A stretch of DNA of 6,623 bases, from positions 1 through 6,623 of the forward strand of contig SIAL01000200.1 of assembly GCA_009691815.1 (NCBI GenBank), read 5' to 3'. The DNA is from Gemmataceae bacterium. GTDB lineage: Bacteria; Planctomycetota; Planctomycetia; Gemmatales; Gemmataceae. Every line of letters begins with the position of its first letter. Position 1 is the stretch's first letter. The position numbers and the translations under genes were made by a program. A model generated the notes under the pieces. That model was not told the origin of the DNA and made no database searches. It saw only the letters and a list, made by a program, of their open reading frames with translations. This document shows positions 1 to 6,623 of this stretch, piece after piece.

Positions 1-39
1 CTAAGTTAAGGCCATTGGATCCTGACCCCTTTGTTTCGC

Positions 40-894
40 TTAATCAAATACGACGGTTTTGTGATCGTACACCAAAATACGGTGGTTTAGGTGCCACCTT
101 AGTCCCCGCGACAAGACGATCTTTTCAAGATCGCGGCCCTTTTCCAATAGGTCTTCAAGCGAATCGCGGTGGGATATGCGCATTACATCCTGCTCGATGA
201 TCGGCCCTTCATCCAGTTCGTCGGTGACATAATGACTGGTTGCCCCGATGAGCTTCACCCCTCGTTCAAACGCCCGGTGATACGGTCTGGCACCCACAAA
301 GGCCGGCAAGAACGAATGGTGGACATTGATGATTCGTCGTGGAAACCGAGCCACAAAATCAGGTGAAATCACCTGCATGTACCTAGCTAAGACCACAAGG
401 TCGATCTTTTTTTCCTCCAAAAGGGCCAACTGCCTAACCTCGGCCGCCTGTTTATTGCCTGTTTCAACCGGAACATGGTAAAAAGGAATCCCGTAAAATT
501 CACACCAGCGCCTCGCGTCTTCGTGGTTGCTTATGACCAAAGGAATCTCGCAAACCAATTCGCCGGATTGATGCCGATAAAGCAAATCCACCAGACAATG
601 AACGCTCTTGGAAACAAAAAGACCCACCCGCAAGGGGCGGTCGGACCGTTCAAGCCTCCAGCGCATCGAGAAGCGATCCGCCACCGGAGCGAATCGCCTT
701 GGGAAATCCTCAAGGGTAATGTCGAACCCCTCCAGATCCCATTCCACGCGCATTAGGAAAAGGTCCCGTTCGGCGTCCTGATGTTGGTCGGCATGGAGGA
801 TGTTGGCGTTGTGTCTGGAAAGAAAATCCGCCACCCCGGCCACGATTCCTTTTTGGTCGGGACAATCAATCAACAAAATCGCGGTTCGCTTCAT
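40..894 (-). CDS. purU: Formyltetrahydrofolate deformylase (PurU)
   Basis: The enzyme hydrolyses 10-formyltetrahydrofolate to formate and tetrahydrofolate in the cytoplasm, balancing one-carbon pools and supplying formate. The 284-residue product is full length for the family. Residues about 4-80 form an N-terminal ACT domain (opening ILLIDCPDQKGIVAG). Residues about 87-270 form the formyltransferase-like catalytic domain. The family core is easy to read: RYMQVIS at 171-177, INVHHSFLPAFVGARPYH at 189-206 and TDELDEGPIIEQDV at 224-237. By analogy with GAR transformylase, N190, H192 and D228 are the catalytic triad. The ACT domain and the LDEGPII context separate it from PurN and Fmt. The ATG at 892-894 gives the expected N-terminus, but its Shine-Dalgarno is weak (only a GGA about 6 nt upstream). 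The gene starts 29 nt after the permease stop, so it may be read from the exporter transcript. Identification is firm; the operon assignment is inferred. Confidence 0.96.
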   Translation of the reverse strand: MKRTAILLIDCPDQKGIVAGVADFLSRHNANILHADQHQDAERDLFLMRVEWDLEGFDITLEDFPRRFAPVADRFSMRWRLERSDRPLRVGLFVSKSVHCLVDLLYRHQSGELVCEIPLVISNHEDARRWCEFYGIPFYHVPVETGNKQAAEVRQLALLEEKKIDLVVLARYMQVISPDFVARFPRRIINVHHSFLPAFVGARPYHRAFERGVKLIGATSHYVTDELDEGPIIEQDVMRISHRDSLEDLLEKGRDLEKIVLSRGLRWHLNHRILVYDHKTVVFD

Positions 895-923
895 CGCATT
901 TCCAAAAAAGTCAAAAGGATTGT

Positions 924-2654
924 TTAGAACTCCATGCGCTCAAGGGCACGGCAACCCCGGTCAAGGGCAAGGAAAGTCGTTAATAATCCGAGAATTGTAG
1001 CCAAAATAAATCCGCCGGTCACCACCACCCACACCCCCGGGGCGGGGCCGTTCGGTCCGGCCACGGCCTGGGACATGTGCCAAGGAATCGCGCCCAAACC
1101 AAGCATTAACAACAAAAAAACCAAACCTACGATGAGGTTGAGGGTGCCCCCAAACCCCACGGCGATCTTGGAAGGATCCGTCTCCCGAAAGTTCGGCATG
1201 AGTGTTCCAAGCCCCACCCCAAGCGCCGACAGGCCAGAGCTAATAAGCACCAAAAGCCCAAAATGGATCGCCATGCCGGACAGAGGCAAGTTGAGGGAGA
1301 AATCCGAAAGGACCACCAAGGGAAGGGTCACGAAGAGGGAACCGTAAAAGGAAAACCAATATTTTGCCATGAGCATTCTTTTGCGCTCGATGGGCATCAG
1401 CCCAAGGACCCAAAATCGCCTTCCCTCCAAAGAAAGTTGGGGGAAGACAAATCGGCCCGTGTAGGTACACATAAGCAGTGTCAGACTCAACAAGTTAAGA
1501 AAGCCAAGCCCCACCTGAAAGGGATACTCGATCTCCTTGGGGAACATCCGTTTGAGGTTGGAAAAATAAAGGGCCAACAACCCGAGAAACACGACCACCT
1601 GGCCCCACTGTTTCGGATCACGGCGAAAGGTCCTGAAATCCTTAAGCATGAGTGCGGCAAGGCCCCTGTCTCTTGGCGCAAACCAGCGAAAAAGTCGGTC
1701 GATCCATGCCTGTGTTTTCGAAGGTTTGGTCTCGGGATTGACCGAAAGCCTGTCGAAACCGCTTCGATACGCCAGCTTTGCCAGTGCTGCCGCCAATAGG
1801 TAAGCGAACGCTCCATGTGACCAAATCAGGCCCAAATACCATCCTGCCGCGTTAAGGTCGCCAAACGCGGCGGCCCGGAGCCCCCTAGAAATCCAATAGC
1901 TTGGCAAAACGGGGAGGCTTGCCGCCTGCACCTGTCCCAAGGTTTTTTGCAAAAGGTCCTCACCCATCTGGATGTCCCCATGCCGCAGGCTACGAAGGGT
2001 TCCAGCGATCCAAAAGGCCCCAATCAGCATCGGTAAAATCACGCCCATGGCAACGAGAAGGGTCCGTCCCTTGGGCAGGTAATTGACCATTAAAAGGCAG
2101 AAAATAGCGCCTACAGAACCGGGAATAAGGGCGAATCCAACAAAAAAGAACGGCATGAGGAGATAAAAAATTGGACCCGCTCCCACCGATAGGGCGTAAG
2201 CCAAAAGGATCGGTCCCCCCAAAAGGAGAAAGGCCCAAGAGCTGAACGACCCCGCCACAAAAAATTTGTACGCAAAGACTTGGTCCTCATCGACGGGCTT
2301 GCTTAACAAAAAAGCCGTTTCCGCCGAGTCAAAAAGGCTCGCGTGTAGGATTAGTCCGGTGGAGAATACCAAAAGGCCGGCCAAGGACAAAAACAACATG
2401 TCAAACAAAAGCGCGACGAAATTGCCACCCAAGGGTAGCTTTTGATCGACAAGAAATCGAAAGCCGGCATAGGAGACGCCGAAGACAAATAGAACCACGA
2501 TCAGGCTACAAACCCCGATCACCAACGGCCTAACATACGAGAAGGCGGAAAAACCTTTCCATGTGTTCCAAGCAATCTTGGCGCCCAGCCGCAGGAAAAT
2601 GTCGGCCCCAACGGAATGAACACGGGATTTTTTTTCTATGGGTTTGCCGGTCAT
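924..2654 (-). CDS. ABC-2-like exporter permease (putative ABC exporter family)
   Basis: This is the membrane-spanning part of an ABC exporter of unknown substrate in the cytoplasmic membrane. The 576-residue product has about 12 hydrophobic segments, near 44-66, 80-103, 138-158, 163-190, 199-220, 273-293, 352-366, 382-399, 437-450, 460-482, 500-521 and 540-563. A polar cytoplasmic linker lies at about 296-350. It contains LMLKDFRTFRRDP (335-347), which looks like the amphipathic elbow helix before the membrane domain of ABC-2 permeases. This suggests two fused half-permeases. Motifs I associate with the 'putative ABC exporter' family (Pfam ABC_tran_2, from memory) are LLSKPVDEDQVFAYKFF at 116-132, SLEGRRFWVLGLMPIERKR at 408-426 and NFRETDPSKI at 488-497. 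The ATG overlaps the ATPase stop by one base (TAATG) and has no clear Shine-Dalgarno, so translation is probably coupled. The exporter class is well supported; the substrate cannot be inferred. Confidence 0.85.
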   Translation of the reverse strand: MTGKPIEKKSRVHSVGADIFLRLGAKIAWNTWKGFSAFSYVRPLVIGVCSLIVVLFVFGVSYAGFRFLVDQKLPLGGNFVALLFDMLFLSLAGLLVFSTGLILHASLFDSAETAFLLSKPVDEDQVFAYKFFVAGSFSSWAFLLLGGPILLAYALSVGAGPIFYLLMPFFFVGFALIPGSVGAIFCLLMVNYLPKGRTLLVAMGVILPMLIGAFWIAGTLRSLRHGDIQMGEDLLQKTLGQVQAASLPVLPSYWISRGLRAAAFGDLNAAGWYLGLIWSHGAFAYLLAAALAKLAYRSGFDRLSVNPETKPSKTQAWIDRLFRWFAPRDRGLAALMLKDFRTFRRDPKQWGQVVVFLGLLALYFSNLKRMFPKEIEYPFQVGLGFLNLLSLTLLMCTYTGRFVFPQLSLEGRRFWVLGLMPIERKRMLMAKYWFSFYGSLFVTLPLVVLSDFSLNLPLSGMAIHFGLLVLISSGLSALGVGLGTLMPNFRETDPSKIAVGFGGTLNLIVGLVFLLLMLGLGAIPWHMSQAVAGPNGPAPGVWVVVTGGFILATILGLLTTFLALDRGCRALERMEF

Positions 2655-3439
2655 TAACTGGGGTTCCCCGTGGATTGGATGACGGTTTCGGCGATCGATT
2701 CTTCTTCGGTCAAGCGAAGAAAAACCTCCTCCAATGAGCCTTGATGCGAGGCTTGGGCTTTGAGGTCGGAAACCTTGCCTAGGCCAATGAGCTTCCCTTT
2801 GTTAATGATTCCAATGCGAGTGGCTAATTCCTCCACCACATCGAGGGAATGGGAGGAAAGGAATACCGTTGTGCCATGCTCCGCCTGTTCTCGGAGAATG
2901 TCCTTGAGTTGACGGACGCTTCGAGGGTCAAGACCAACCGTCGGTTCGTCCACAATCAAAAGCCCGGGTTCATGCAAAAGCGCCGAGGCAAATACGGTTC
3001 GTTGCCTCATGCCATGGGAGTAGCGTTCGGTAAGGTGGTCGATAAAGTTTTCCAAACGAAATAATTTGGCAACATGAGCAAGGCGCTCGGCGGCGTAATC
3101 TTTATCTAGGCCGTGCATATCCGCGACAAATTGAAGAAACTCGCGACCGGTGAGCTTGTCATAAAGGTAGGGCAAATCGGGGACATAGCTCATGGTCGCT
3201 CGGGCCTTTCGCCCCTCGGTGAGCAGGTCAAATCCCCCAATGCGGATGGTCCCTTTGGTCGGGTAGAGCAGCCCACAAAGCATTTTGATGGTGGTCGTTT
3301 TGCCTGCGCCATTTGGCCCCAGAAATGCAAACAGCTCTCCTCTAGGCACGACAAGGGTCATGTCGTCCACCGCCGGGGTTCCCCCATAAACCTTCGACAC
3401 TCCAAGGATCTCGATCATCGGTCCGGTTGAATCGGTCAT
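2654..3439 (-). CDS. ABC transporter ATP-binding protein
   Basis: This is the cytoplasmic ATPase that should power the permease encoded directly downstream. From the chosen start it has 261 residues, with a nucleotide-binding domain at about 8-225 and a short C-terminal tail. Visible motifs are Walker A GPNGAGKTT (41-49), signature YSHGMRQR (140-147, in place of LSGGQ), Walker B LLIVDEP (160-166) with catalytic E165, the D-loop GLDPRS, and the H-loop SSHS with H197. The Q-loop position carries Asp (YVPDLPYLYDKLTG, D88). The non-consensus signature and Q-loop are usual for ABC-2-type exporter ATPases. The start at 3439 (MTDSTGPMIEIL) has GGGAGG four bases upstream. An in-frame GTG at 3463 and an ATG at 3442 are less likely because they precede or abut that site. 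The start shares one base with the upstream gene's stop (TGATG), and the stop shares one base with the permease ATG. Confidence 0.93.
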   Translation of the reverse strand: MTDSTGPMIEILGVSKVYGGTPAVDDMTLVVPRGELFAFLGPNGAGKTTTIKMLCGLLYPTKGTIRIGGFDLLTEGRKARATMSYVPDLPYLYDKLTGREFLQFVADMHGLDKDYAAERLAHVAKLFRLENFIDHLTERYSHGMRQRTVFASALLHEPGLLIVDEPTVGLDPRSVRQLKDILREQAEHGTTVFLSSHSLDVVEELATRIGIINKGKLIGLGKVSDLKAQASHQGSLEEVFLRLTEEESIAETVIQSTGNPS

Positions 3440-4284
3440 CATTCCTCCCTTTCGAGAGTCCACCGATGGCGAAACTCCAAAACCACATCTTGCCTCATTA
3501 TCCTGCCGTTATTGGGGTCGACCCAGATATCCATCTGGCACTCTTCCGAAACCGCCCGCAACTTTCGGCAAATCACGGCCTTTGGGTCTTCTTTTTTCCA
3601 AGATTCGAGAAGAGCAAGCACCTCGACCTGCATCGGTTTGCCAGAAAGCCGACTCCCTGCGGCGCCTTGGGATAAATCCCCAAGGGCATCGACACAAATG
3701 ACGGTCCATCTGGCCCCGGGGTTTAGTCTACCTAGCCTCCAAACAGGCATTAGGGGGAACCAGACCATTCCCGGTTCGCCAATTTCCAACAAGGGGAGGT
3801 CTCTGATGGTTTCCCTGCCTTGAAAGGTTTCGGTCACCTTGCGGGCCAATTTGCCGCTTTGGACGGTTCCCTCCATTAAGGCACGGGCTTCAATGGCGAG
3901 GTTGAGCGGGGGCTGAAATTCCCATTTGCCAGAAATTTTCTGGAGGTAGCCATTACGGCCTGTGGTGTATTCTGTGCGTAAGGATTTGAAGATGGTGGAG
4001 ATTCCCGAGCCGGGCAAAGGAGCAAGGTCCATCCAAAAAAGAAAGGATTCTGCCGGTTTTTCGGTGTAATCAAGGCCCGAAATGCCCCGATACAACTCCT
4101 TGCCATCACTGAAAATCTTCCACCTAGACGAGGTCCGACTGCCCACGGTTTCATCCGATAAGGCGATGAGAACCGGGGCGGGCATATCGGTCGACCAAAG
4201 AGGCAAATACTCGGTCATCAGGAGCCAACCCGTGGTTAACGCCCAGCCGCCCAAAATCAAAATCACGGCCCAACGGGGGGGCAT
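3439..4284 (-). CDS. Membrane-anchored protein of unknown function, exporter-linked
   Basis: I do not recognise a named family. The 281-residue product begins with a short basic segment (MPPR) and one hydrophobic stretch at about 5-24, which fits an uncleaved anchor or signal segment. There is no lipobox cysteine. The remaining ~255 residues are polar, rich in predicted strand-like segments, and probably face outward. Notable stretches are EIGEPGMVWFPLMPVWRLG (168-186), LNPGARWTV (187-195) and IWVDPNNGRIMRQDV (253-267), followed by a C-terminal WTLERE. From memory, proteins with this pattern (a 'G..W' segment, then a 'WVD..GR..RQ' segment near the C-terminus) occur next to ABC exporter genes in Planctomycetes-like genomes. 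The gene is first in the minus-strand cluster and shares one base with the ATPase start, so an exporter accessory role is plausible but inferred. ATG 4284 is preferred because AGGAGG lies nine bases upstream. An in-frame TTG at 4290 is only three bases from that site. Confidence 0.8.
   Translation of the reverse strand: MPPRWAVILILGGWALTTGWLLMTEYLPLWSTDMPAPVLIALSDETVGSRTSSRWKIFSDGKELYRGISGLDYTEKPAESFLFWMDLAPLPGSGISTIFKSLRTEYTTGRNGYLQKISGKWEFQPPLNLAIEARALMEGTVQSGKLARKVTETFQGRETIRDLPLLEIGEPGMVWFPLMPVWRLGRLNPGARWTVICVDALGDLSQGAAGSRLSGKPMQVEVLALLESWKKEDPKAVICRKLRAVSEECQMDIWVDPNNGRIMRQDVVLEFRHRWTLEREE
3444..3449 (-). promoter_or_regulatory. Shine-Dalgarno of the ABC ATPase gene
   Basis: GGGAGG on the minus strand lies inside the last codons of the anchored protein gene, four bases before the ATG at 3439. 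It decides the start against the GTG at 3463, which lies upstream of it, and the ATG at 3442, which is only one base away. Confidence 0.75.
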
Positions 4285-4293
4285 CTGCAAAGG

Positions 4294-4299
4294 CCTCCT
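4294..4299 (-). promoter_or_regulatory. Shine-Dalgarno of the anchored protein gene
   Basis: A perfect AGGAGG on the minus strand ends nine bases before the ATG at 4284, which decides the start against the TTG at 4290. On the minus-strand RNA its GAGG could pair with an upstream CCUC across a six-base loop. This is a small four-pair hairpin that would partly mask the site. Confidence 0.75.
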
Positions 4300-4368
4300 A
4301 TGCGAGGAATCTCCCTATCATGTTAAGAACACAGGGGGCATCCTCAAATGCTTCCTAAAGTACCCTTT

Positions 4369-4373
4369 GGAGG
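4369..4373 (+). promoter_or_regulatory. Shine-Dalgarno of ald
   Basis: GGAGG lies four bases before the ATG at 4378, the same short spacing seen at the ABC ATPase gene. It supports that start over the in-frame ATG at 4348, which would add ten residues absent from the family. Confidence 0.75.
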
Positions 4374-4377
4374 CCGT

Positions 4378-5496
4378 ATGAAAAGTATTGTGGTGGGTGT
4401 GCCCAGCGAGGTCAAAAACCATGAATACCGTGTAAGCCTCACTCCGGTTGGTGTCGAAGAGTTAACCAATAAGGGCCACAAGGTCCTCATCCAAGCCGGG
4501 GCGGGGCAGGGATCCGGGATTCCCGATGAGGCCTATCGCCATCAGGGTGCGGAAATTGTCGATGGCCCCAAGGCGATTTGGTCTAGGGCGGATTTGGTCG
4601 TTAAAGTTAAGGAGCCCATGAAGGAGGAGTGGCCTTTGATGCGAAAGGGGCAGGTGGTTTTCACTTTTTTCCATTTTGCGGCGGACAAAGACCTTACCGA
4701 AGCCGTTTTGAATTCGGGAATCAGCGCGGTTGCCTATGAAACCATTCGCGACTCCAAGGGAACGCTTCCCCTTTTGACCCCGATGAGCGAGGTCGCGGGG
4801 CGGATGAGCATTCAGGAAGGGGCCAAATATCTCGAACGGCCATTCGAAGGCCGCGGCATTCTTTTGGGGGGAGTCCCCGGCGTTGCTCCTGCCCAAGTGG
4901 TTGTCCTTGGTGCGGGCGTGGTGGGCGCCAATGCCGCACGGGTTGCGGCGGGTTTGGGGGCCCATGTCAAAATCCTCGATGTCAATCTTGACCGGCTTCG
5001 GTATCTTGCCGATGTTATGCCCCCCAATGTTACCACTCTTTTCAGTGACAGGCACAACATCCTCCATTCTTTGACCAGCGCCGATTTGCTTATCGGGTCG
5101 GTACTCATTCCCGGCGGCAGGGCCCCACGGTTGGTTCGCGCCGAAGACCTGAAAAGGATGCCTCCCCGTTCCGTCATCATTGATGTCGCCATCGATCAGG
5201 GTGGATGCGTGGAAACGAGTCGGCCCACCACCCATGAAAATCCGACATACATGGTCGATAATGTGGTTCATTACTGTGTGACCAACATGCCCGGGGCGGT
5301 GGGCCGGACCAGCACCTATGCTTTGACCAATGTGACCTTGCCCTATGTGCTTGAATTGGCCAACAAGGGACTTAGGGATGCGGTGATGCAAAATCCCGCT
5401 TTGGCGTTGGGCCTAAACATTTACGAAGGCAAGGTAATCCAGCCTTTGGTGGCCGCCGCCTTTGGCCTCTCTTGTGAAGGAAATCCCTTTTCATGA
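4378..5496 (+). CDS. ald: Alanine dehydrogenase
   Basis: The enzyme interconverts L-alanine and pyruvate plus ammonia with NAD(H) in the cytoplasm, usually as a hexamer. The 372-residue product matches the usual family length (about 370). The N-terminal domain opens with GVPSEVKNHEYRVSLTP (7-23). By alignment to known alanine dehydrogenases, R18, K78 (in KVKEP) and H99 (in FFHFAAD) are the substrate-binding and catalytic residues. The Rossmann domain shows VVVLGAGVVGANAARVA (174-190) with an acidic D201 at the end of the next strand, as expected for NAD preference. D273 in IDVAIDQGGC (268-277) is the conserved active-site aspartate. The following SRPTTH and CVTNMPGAVGRTSTYALTN segments are typical of the family and separate it from transhydrogenase PntA. 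The TGA stop overlaps the xseA ATG by four bases (ATGA), suggesting co-transcription and coupled translation. Confidence 0.97.
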   Translation: MKSIVVGVPSEVKNHEYRVSLTPVGVEELTNKGHKVLIQAGAGQGSGIPDEAYRHQGAEIVDGPKAIWSRADLVVKVKEPMKEEWPLMRKGQVVFTFFHFAADKDLTEAVLNSGISAVAYETIRDSKGTLPLLTPMSEVAGRMSIQEGAKYLERPFEGRGILLGGVPGVAPAQVVVLGAGVVGANAARVAAGLGAHVKILDVNLDRLRYLADVMPPNVTTLFSDRHNILHSLTSADLLIGSVLIPGGRAPRLVRAEDLKRMPPRSVIIDVAIDQGGCVETSRPTTHENPTYMVDNVVHYCVTNMPGAVGRTSTYALTNVTLPYVLELANKGLRDAVMQNPALALGLNIYEGKVIQPLVAAAFGLSCEGNPFS

Positions 5497-6623
5497 GTGG
5501 AGATCTGTTCGAACCTGTACCCAAGGCCCTTGAGGTTTCCGAACTCCTTTTCGGAATCAAGCAGATTTTCCAACCCATGCCCCAAGTCCTGGTAGCGGGC
5601 GAGGTTTCCAACCTGACCCTCGCCAAAAGCGGCCACGCCTATCTGACCCTTAAGGACGCCAAGGCATCGCTCAAGGTGGTTGCGTTTCGAAGCGTCGTAT
5701 CCCGTGCCCGCTTTCAATTGTCCCAAGGAATGCGCCTTAGGGTTCTTGGAAAACTGGATGTCTATGTGGAAAGGGGCGACCTCCAATTCAACGCCCAAGA
5801 ACTGAGCCCCGAAGGGATCGGCGCTTTGGAGTTGGCGTTTCGTCAACGCAAAGAGCGGATGGAATCGCTGGGGTGGTTTGCCCCCGAACGAAAGAGGCCC
5901 ATCCCCGGGTTTCCAAGGGTGATTGGCATCATCACCTCCCCCTCTGGTTCCGCCATTCGCGATATGTTGGAAACCATTCGCGAACGCTGGCCGGTTGCCC
6001 GGGTGGTGGTGGCACCGTGTCAGGTTCAGGGAACCGGCTCCGCGGAACAAATGGCAAAAGCCTTGCGTCTTTTGGCCACCATGGGCCCGGAATCCGGTGG
6101 GCCTCCGGATGTCATCTTGCTTGGCAGGGGCGGCGGCAGCATGGAGGATCTTTGGGCCTTCAATGAAGAGGTTTTGGTCCGGGCCGTCGTCTCATGTCCC
6201 ATTCCCGTTATCGCCGGTGTGGGTCATGAAGACGATGTGACCTTGGTCGATTTGGCAGCCGACTTTAGGGGCCTTACTCCAACCCATGCCGCCCAATGCG
6301 CTACCCCCAAACGGACCGAATGGGCCGCCCGAGTCGACTCTCAGGCCATCCGCATGCGACAGATCGTTACCTTAAAACTGGCGGAATGTCGCCGCGGTTT
6401 GGATTCGCTTTCACGGCGGTCAGGGTGGCAGCGTCCAAAGGAATGGGTTCTGGAAAAGCAAAACAGGCTCAAAGATTGGGGCGGGCGACTTTGCCAAGCT
6501 TGCCTACAGGCCCTTACCATCAAACATTCCCAACTCGATTCCCTTAAGGATCGACTCGCCCTCCTCAACCCCTTGCAAGTGTTGCAACGGGGGTATAGCC
6601 TGACATCCAAATTAGGGGAAGGC
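5493..6623 (+). CDS. xseA: Exodeoxyribonuclease VII large subunit (partial, 3' end missing)
   Basis: This is the large, catalytic subunit of exonuclease VII, which with several small XseB subunits degrades single-stranded DNA from both ends in repair and mismatch correction. The window holds 377 residues and ends in frame. RGYSLT at 366-371 is a near-C-terminal family motif, so probably only a few dozen residues are missing. An N-terminal OB-fold covers about 10-105 (GEVSNLTLAKSGHAYLTLKD at 36-55). The catalytic domain follows, with GIITSPSGSAIRDMLETI (145-162), LLGRGGGSMEDLWAFNEE (209-226) and GVGHEDDVTLVD (242-253). By comparison with the E. coli enzyme, D157, R212, H245 and D248 are the likely active-site residues. 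A polar, probably helical stretch at about 275-355 fits the family's coiled-coil arm. The ATG overlaps the ald stop (ATGA); AAGGA 11 bases upstream is a poorly spaced Shine-Dalgarno. xseB is often next but lies outside the window. Confidence 0.96.
   Translation, partial: MSGDLFEPVPKALEVSELLFGIKQIFQPMPQVLVAGEVSNLTLAKSGHAYLTLKDAKASLKVVAFRSVVSRARFQLSQGMRLRVLGKLDVYVERGDLQFNAQELSPEGIGALELAFRQRKERMESLGWFAPERKRPIPGFPRVIGIITSPSGSAIRDMLETIRERWPVARVVVAPCQVQGTGSAEQMAKALRLLATMGPESGGPPDVILLGRGGGSMEDLWAFNEEVLVRAVVSCPIPVIAGVGHEDDVTLVDLAADFRGLTPTHAAQCATPKRTEWAARVDSQAIRMRQIVTLKLAECRRGLDSLSRRSGWQRPKEWVLEKQNRLKDWGGRLCQACLQALTIKHSQLDSLKDRLALLNPLQVLQRGYSLTSKLGEG

Larger units (their letters stand above)
4285..4377. 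promoter_or_regulatory. Divergent intergenic region between exporter cluster and ald
   Basis: This is the only intergenic stretch longer than 30 nt inside the window, and it separates divergently transcribed genes, so it must hold both promoters unless they lie inside genes. For the minus strand, a candidate pair is TTGAGG (4342-4347) and TAACAT (4320-4325), spaced 16 bp, each matching the sigma-70 consensus at 4 of 6 bases. It would start transcription about 29 nt before the preferred start of the anchored protein. For the plus strand, TATCAT (4316-4321) matches the -10 consensus at 5 of 6 bases but has no recognisable -35 box. The promoter boxes are guesses; the divergent layout is certain. 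Confidence 0.45.

Noticed and set aside
1..39. Sequence downstream of purU checked for a gene or terminator.
   Set aside because: It is too short to judge, and no hairpin with a T-run is visible.
81..98. GGTGG...CCACC inverted repeat near the 3' end of purU as a possible terminator.
   Set aside because: It lies inside the coding sequence and is not followed by a solid T-run on the minus strand.
1263..1799. 178-codon plus-strand open frame within the permease gene.
   Set aside because: It lies fully opposite the permease, and its product is a Lys/Gln/Pro-rich chain with no recognisable domain.
2660..2669. GGGGTTCCCC inverted arms just before the permease start.
   Set aside because: The two-base centre is too short for a stable RNA hairpin, and it lies within the ATPase C-terminal codons.
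3440..3463. Upstream GTG (3463) and ATG (3442) starts for the ABC ATPase.
   Set aside because: The GTG precedes the only good Shine-Dalgarno and the ATG at 3442 nearly touches it; the ATG at 3439 has workable spacing.
4348..4377. Upstream in-frame ATG giving ald ten extra residues.
   Set aside because: The extra residues are not part of the family, and GGAGG sits just before the ATG at 4378.
4462..5391. 309-codon open frame on the minus strand antisense to ald.
   Set aside because: It is codon-aligned opposite ald, so it stays open simply because ald avoids TTA, CTA and TCA codons there. Its translation shows no domain, while ald is a certain gene.
5421..6050. 209-codon open frame on the minus strand across the end of ald and the start of xseA.
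   Set aside because: It overlaps two confidently identified genes, and its translation resembles no family and has a composition typical of antisense frames.

Overview
The window reads as ordinary chromosomal DNA from a free-living bacterium, densely coded and with no mobile elements. It has moderate G+C, strong AGGAGG-like ribosome binding sites and very tight gene packing. The lineage cannot be fixed from sequence alone. The membrane-anchored unknown protein beside an ABC exporter resembles, from memory, a protein type found near such exporters in Planctomycetes and related phyla. That is a weak pointer, not an identification.

Layout: four genes on the minus strand occupy about 40 to 4284. 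In transcription order they are an N-terminally anchored protein of unknown function, an ABC ATPase, a large ABC-2-like permease of the 'putative ABC exporter' type, and purU (formyltetrahydrofolate deformylase). The first three are joined by 1-nt stop/start overlaps (TGATG and TAATG). purU follows the permease after 29 nt, so all four may form one transcript. A compact divergent region of 93 nt (4285-4377) separates this group from two plus-strand genes: ald (alanine dehydrogenase, complete) and xseA (exodeoxyribonuclease VII large subunit, cut by the window end). ald and xseA are joined by a 4-nt ATGA overlap.

Functional reading: the ATPase and permease should form one membrane exporter of unknown substrate, and the anchored protein is a likely accessory or partner on the outer face. 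PurU releases formate and tetrahydrofolate from 10-formyl-THF, balancing the one-carbon pool and supplying formate. Ald interconverts alanine and pyruvate plus ammonia with NAD(H). XseA is the large subunit of a single-strand DNA exonuclease. PurU, Ald and XseA have no evident functional link to each other or to the exporter.

No RNA gene, CRISPR array, insertion sequence, phage gene or convincing terminator was seen. I found no evidence of a novel multi-gene system. The least explained item is the anchored protein translationally coupled to the ABC exporter.
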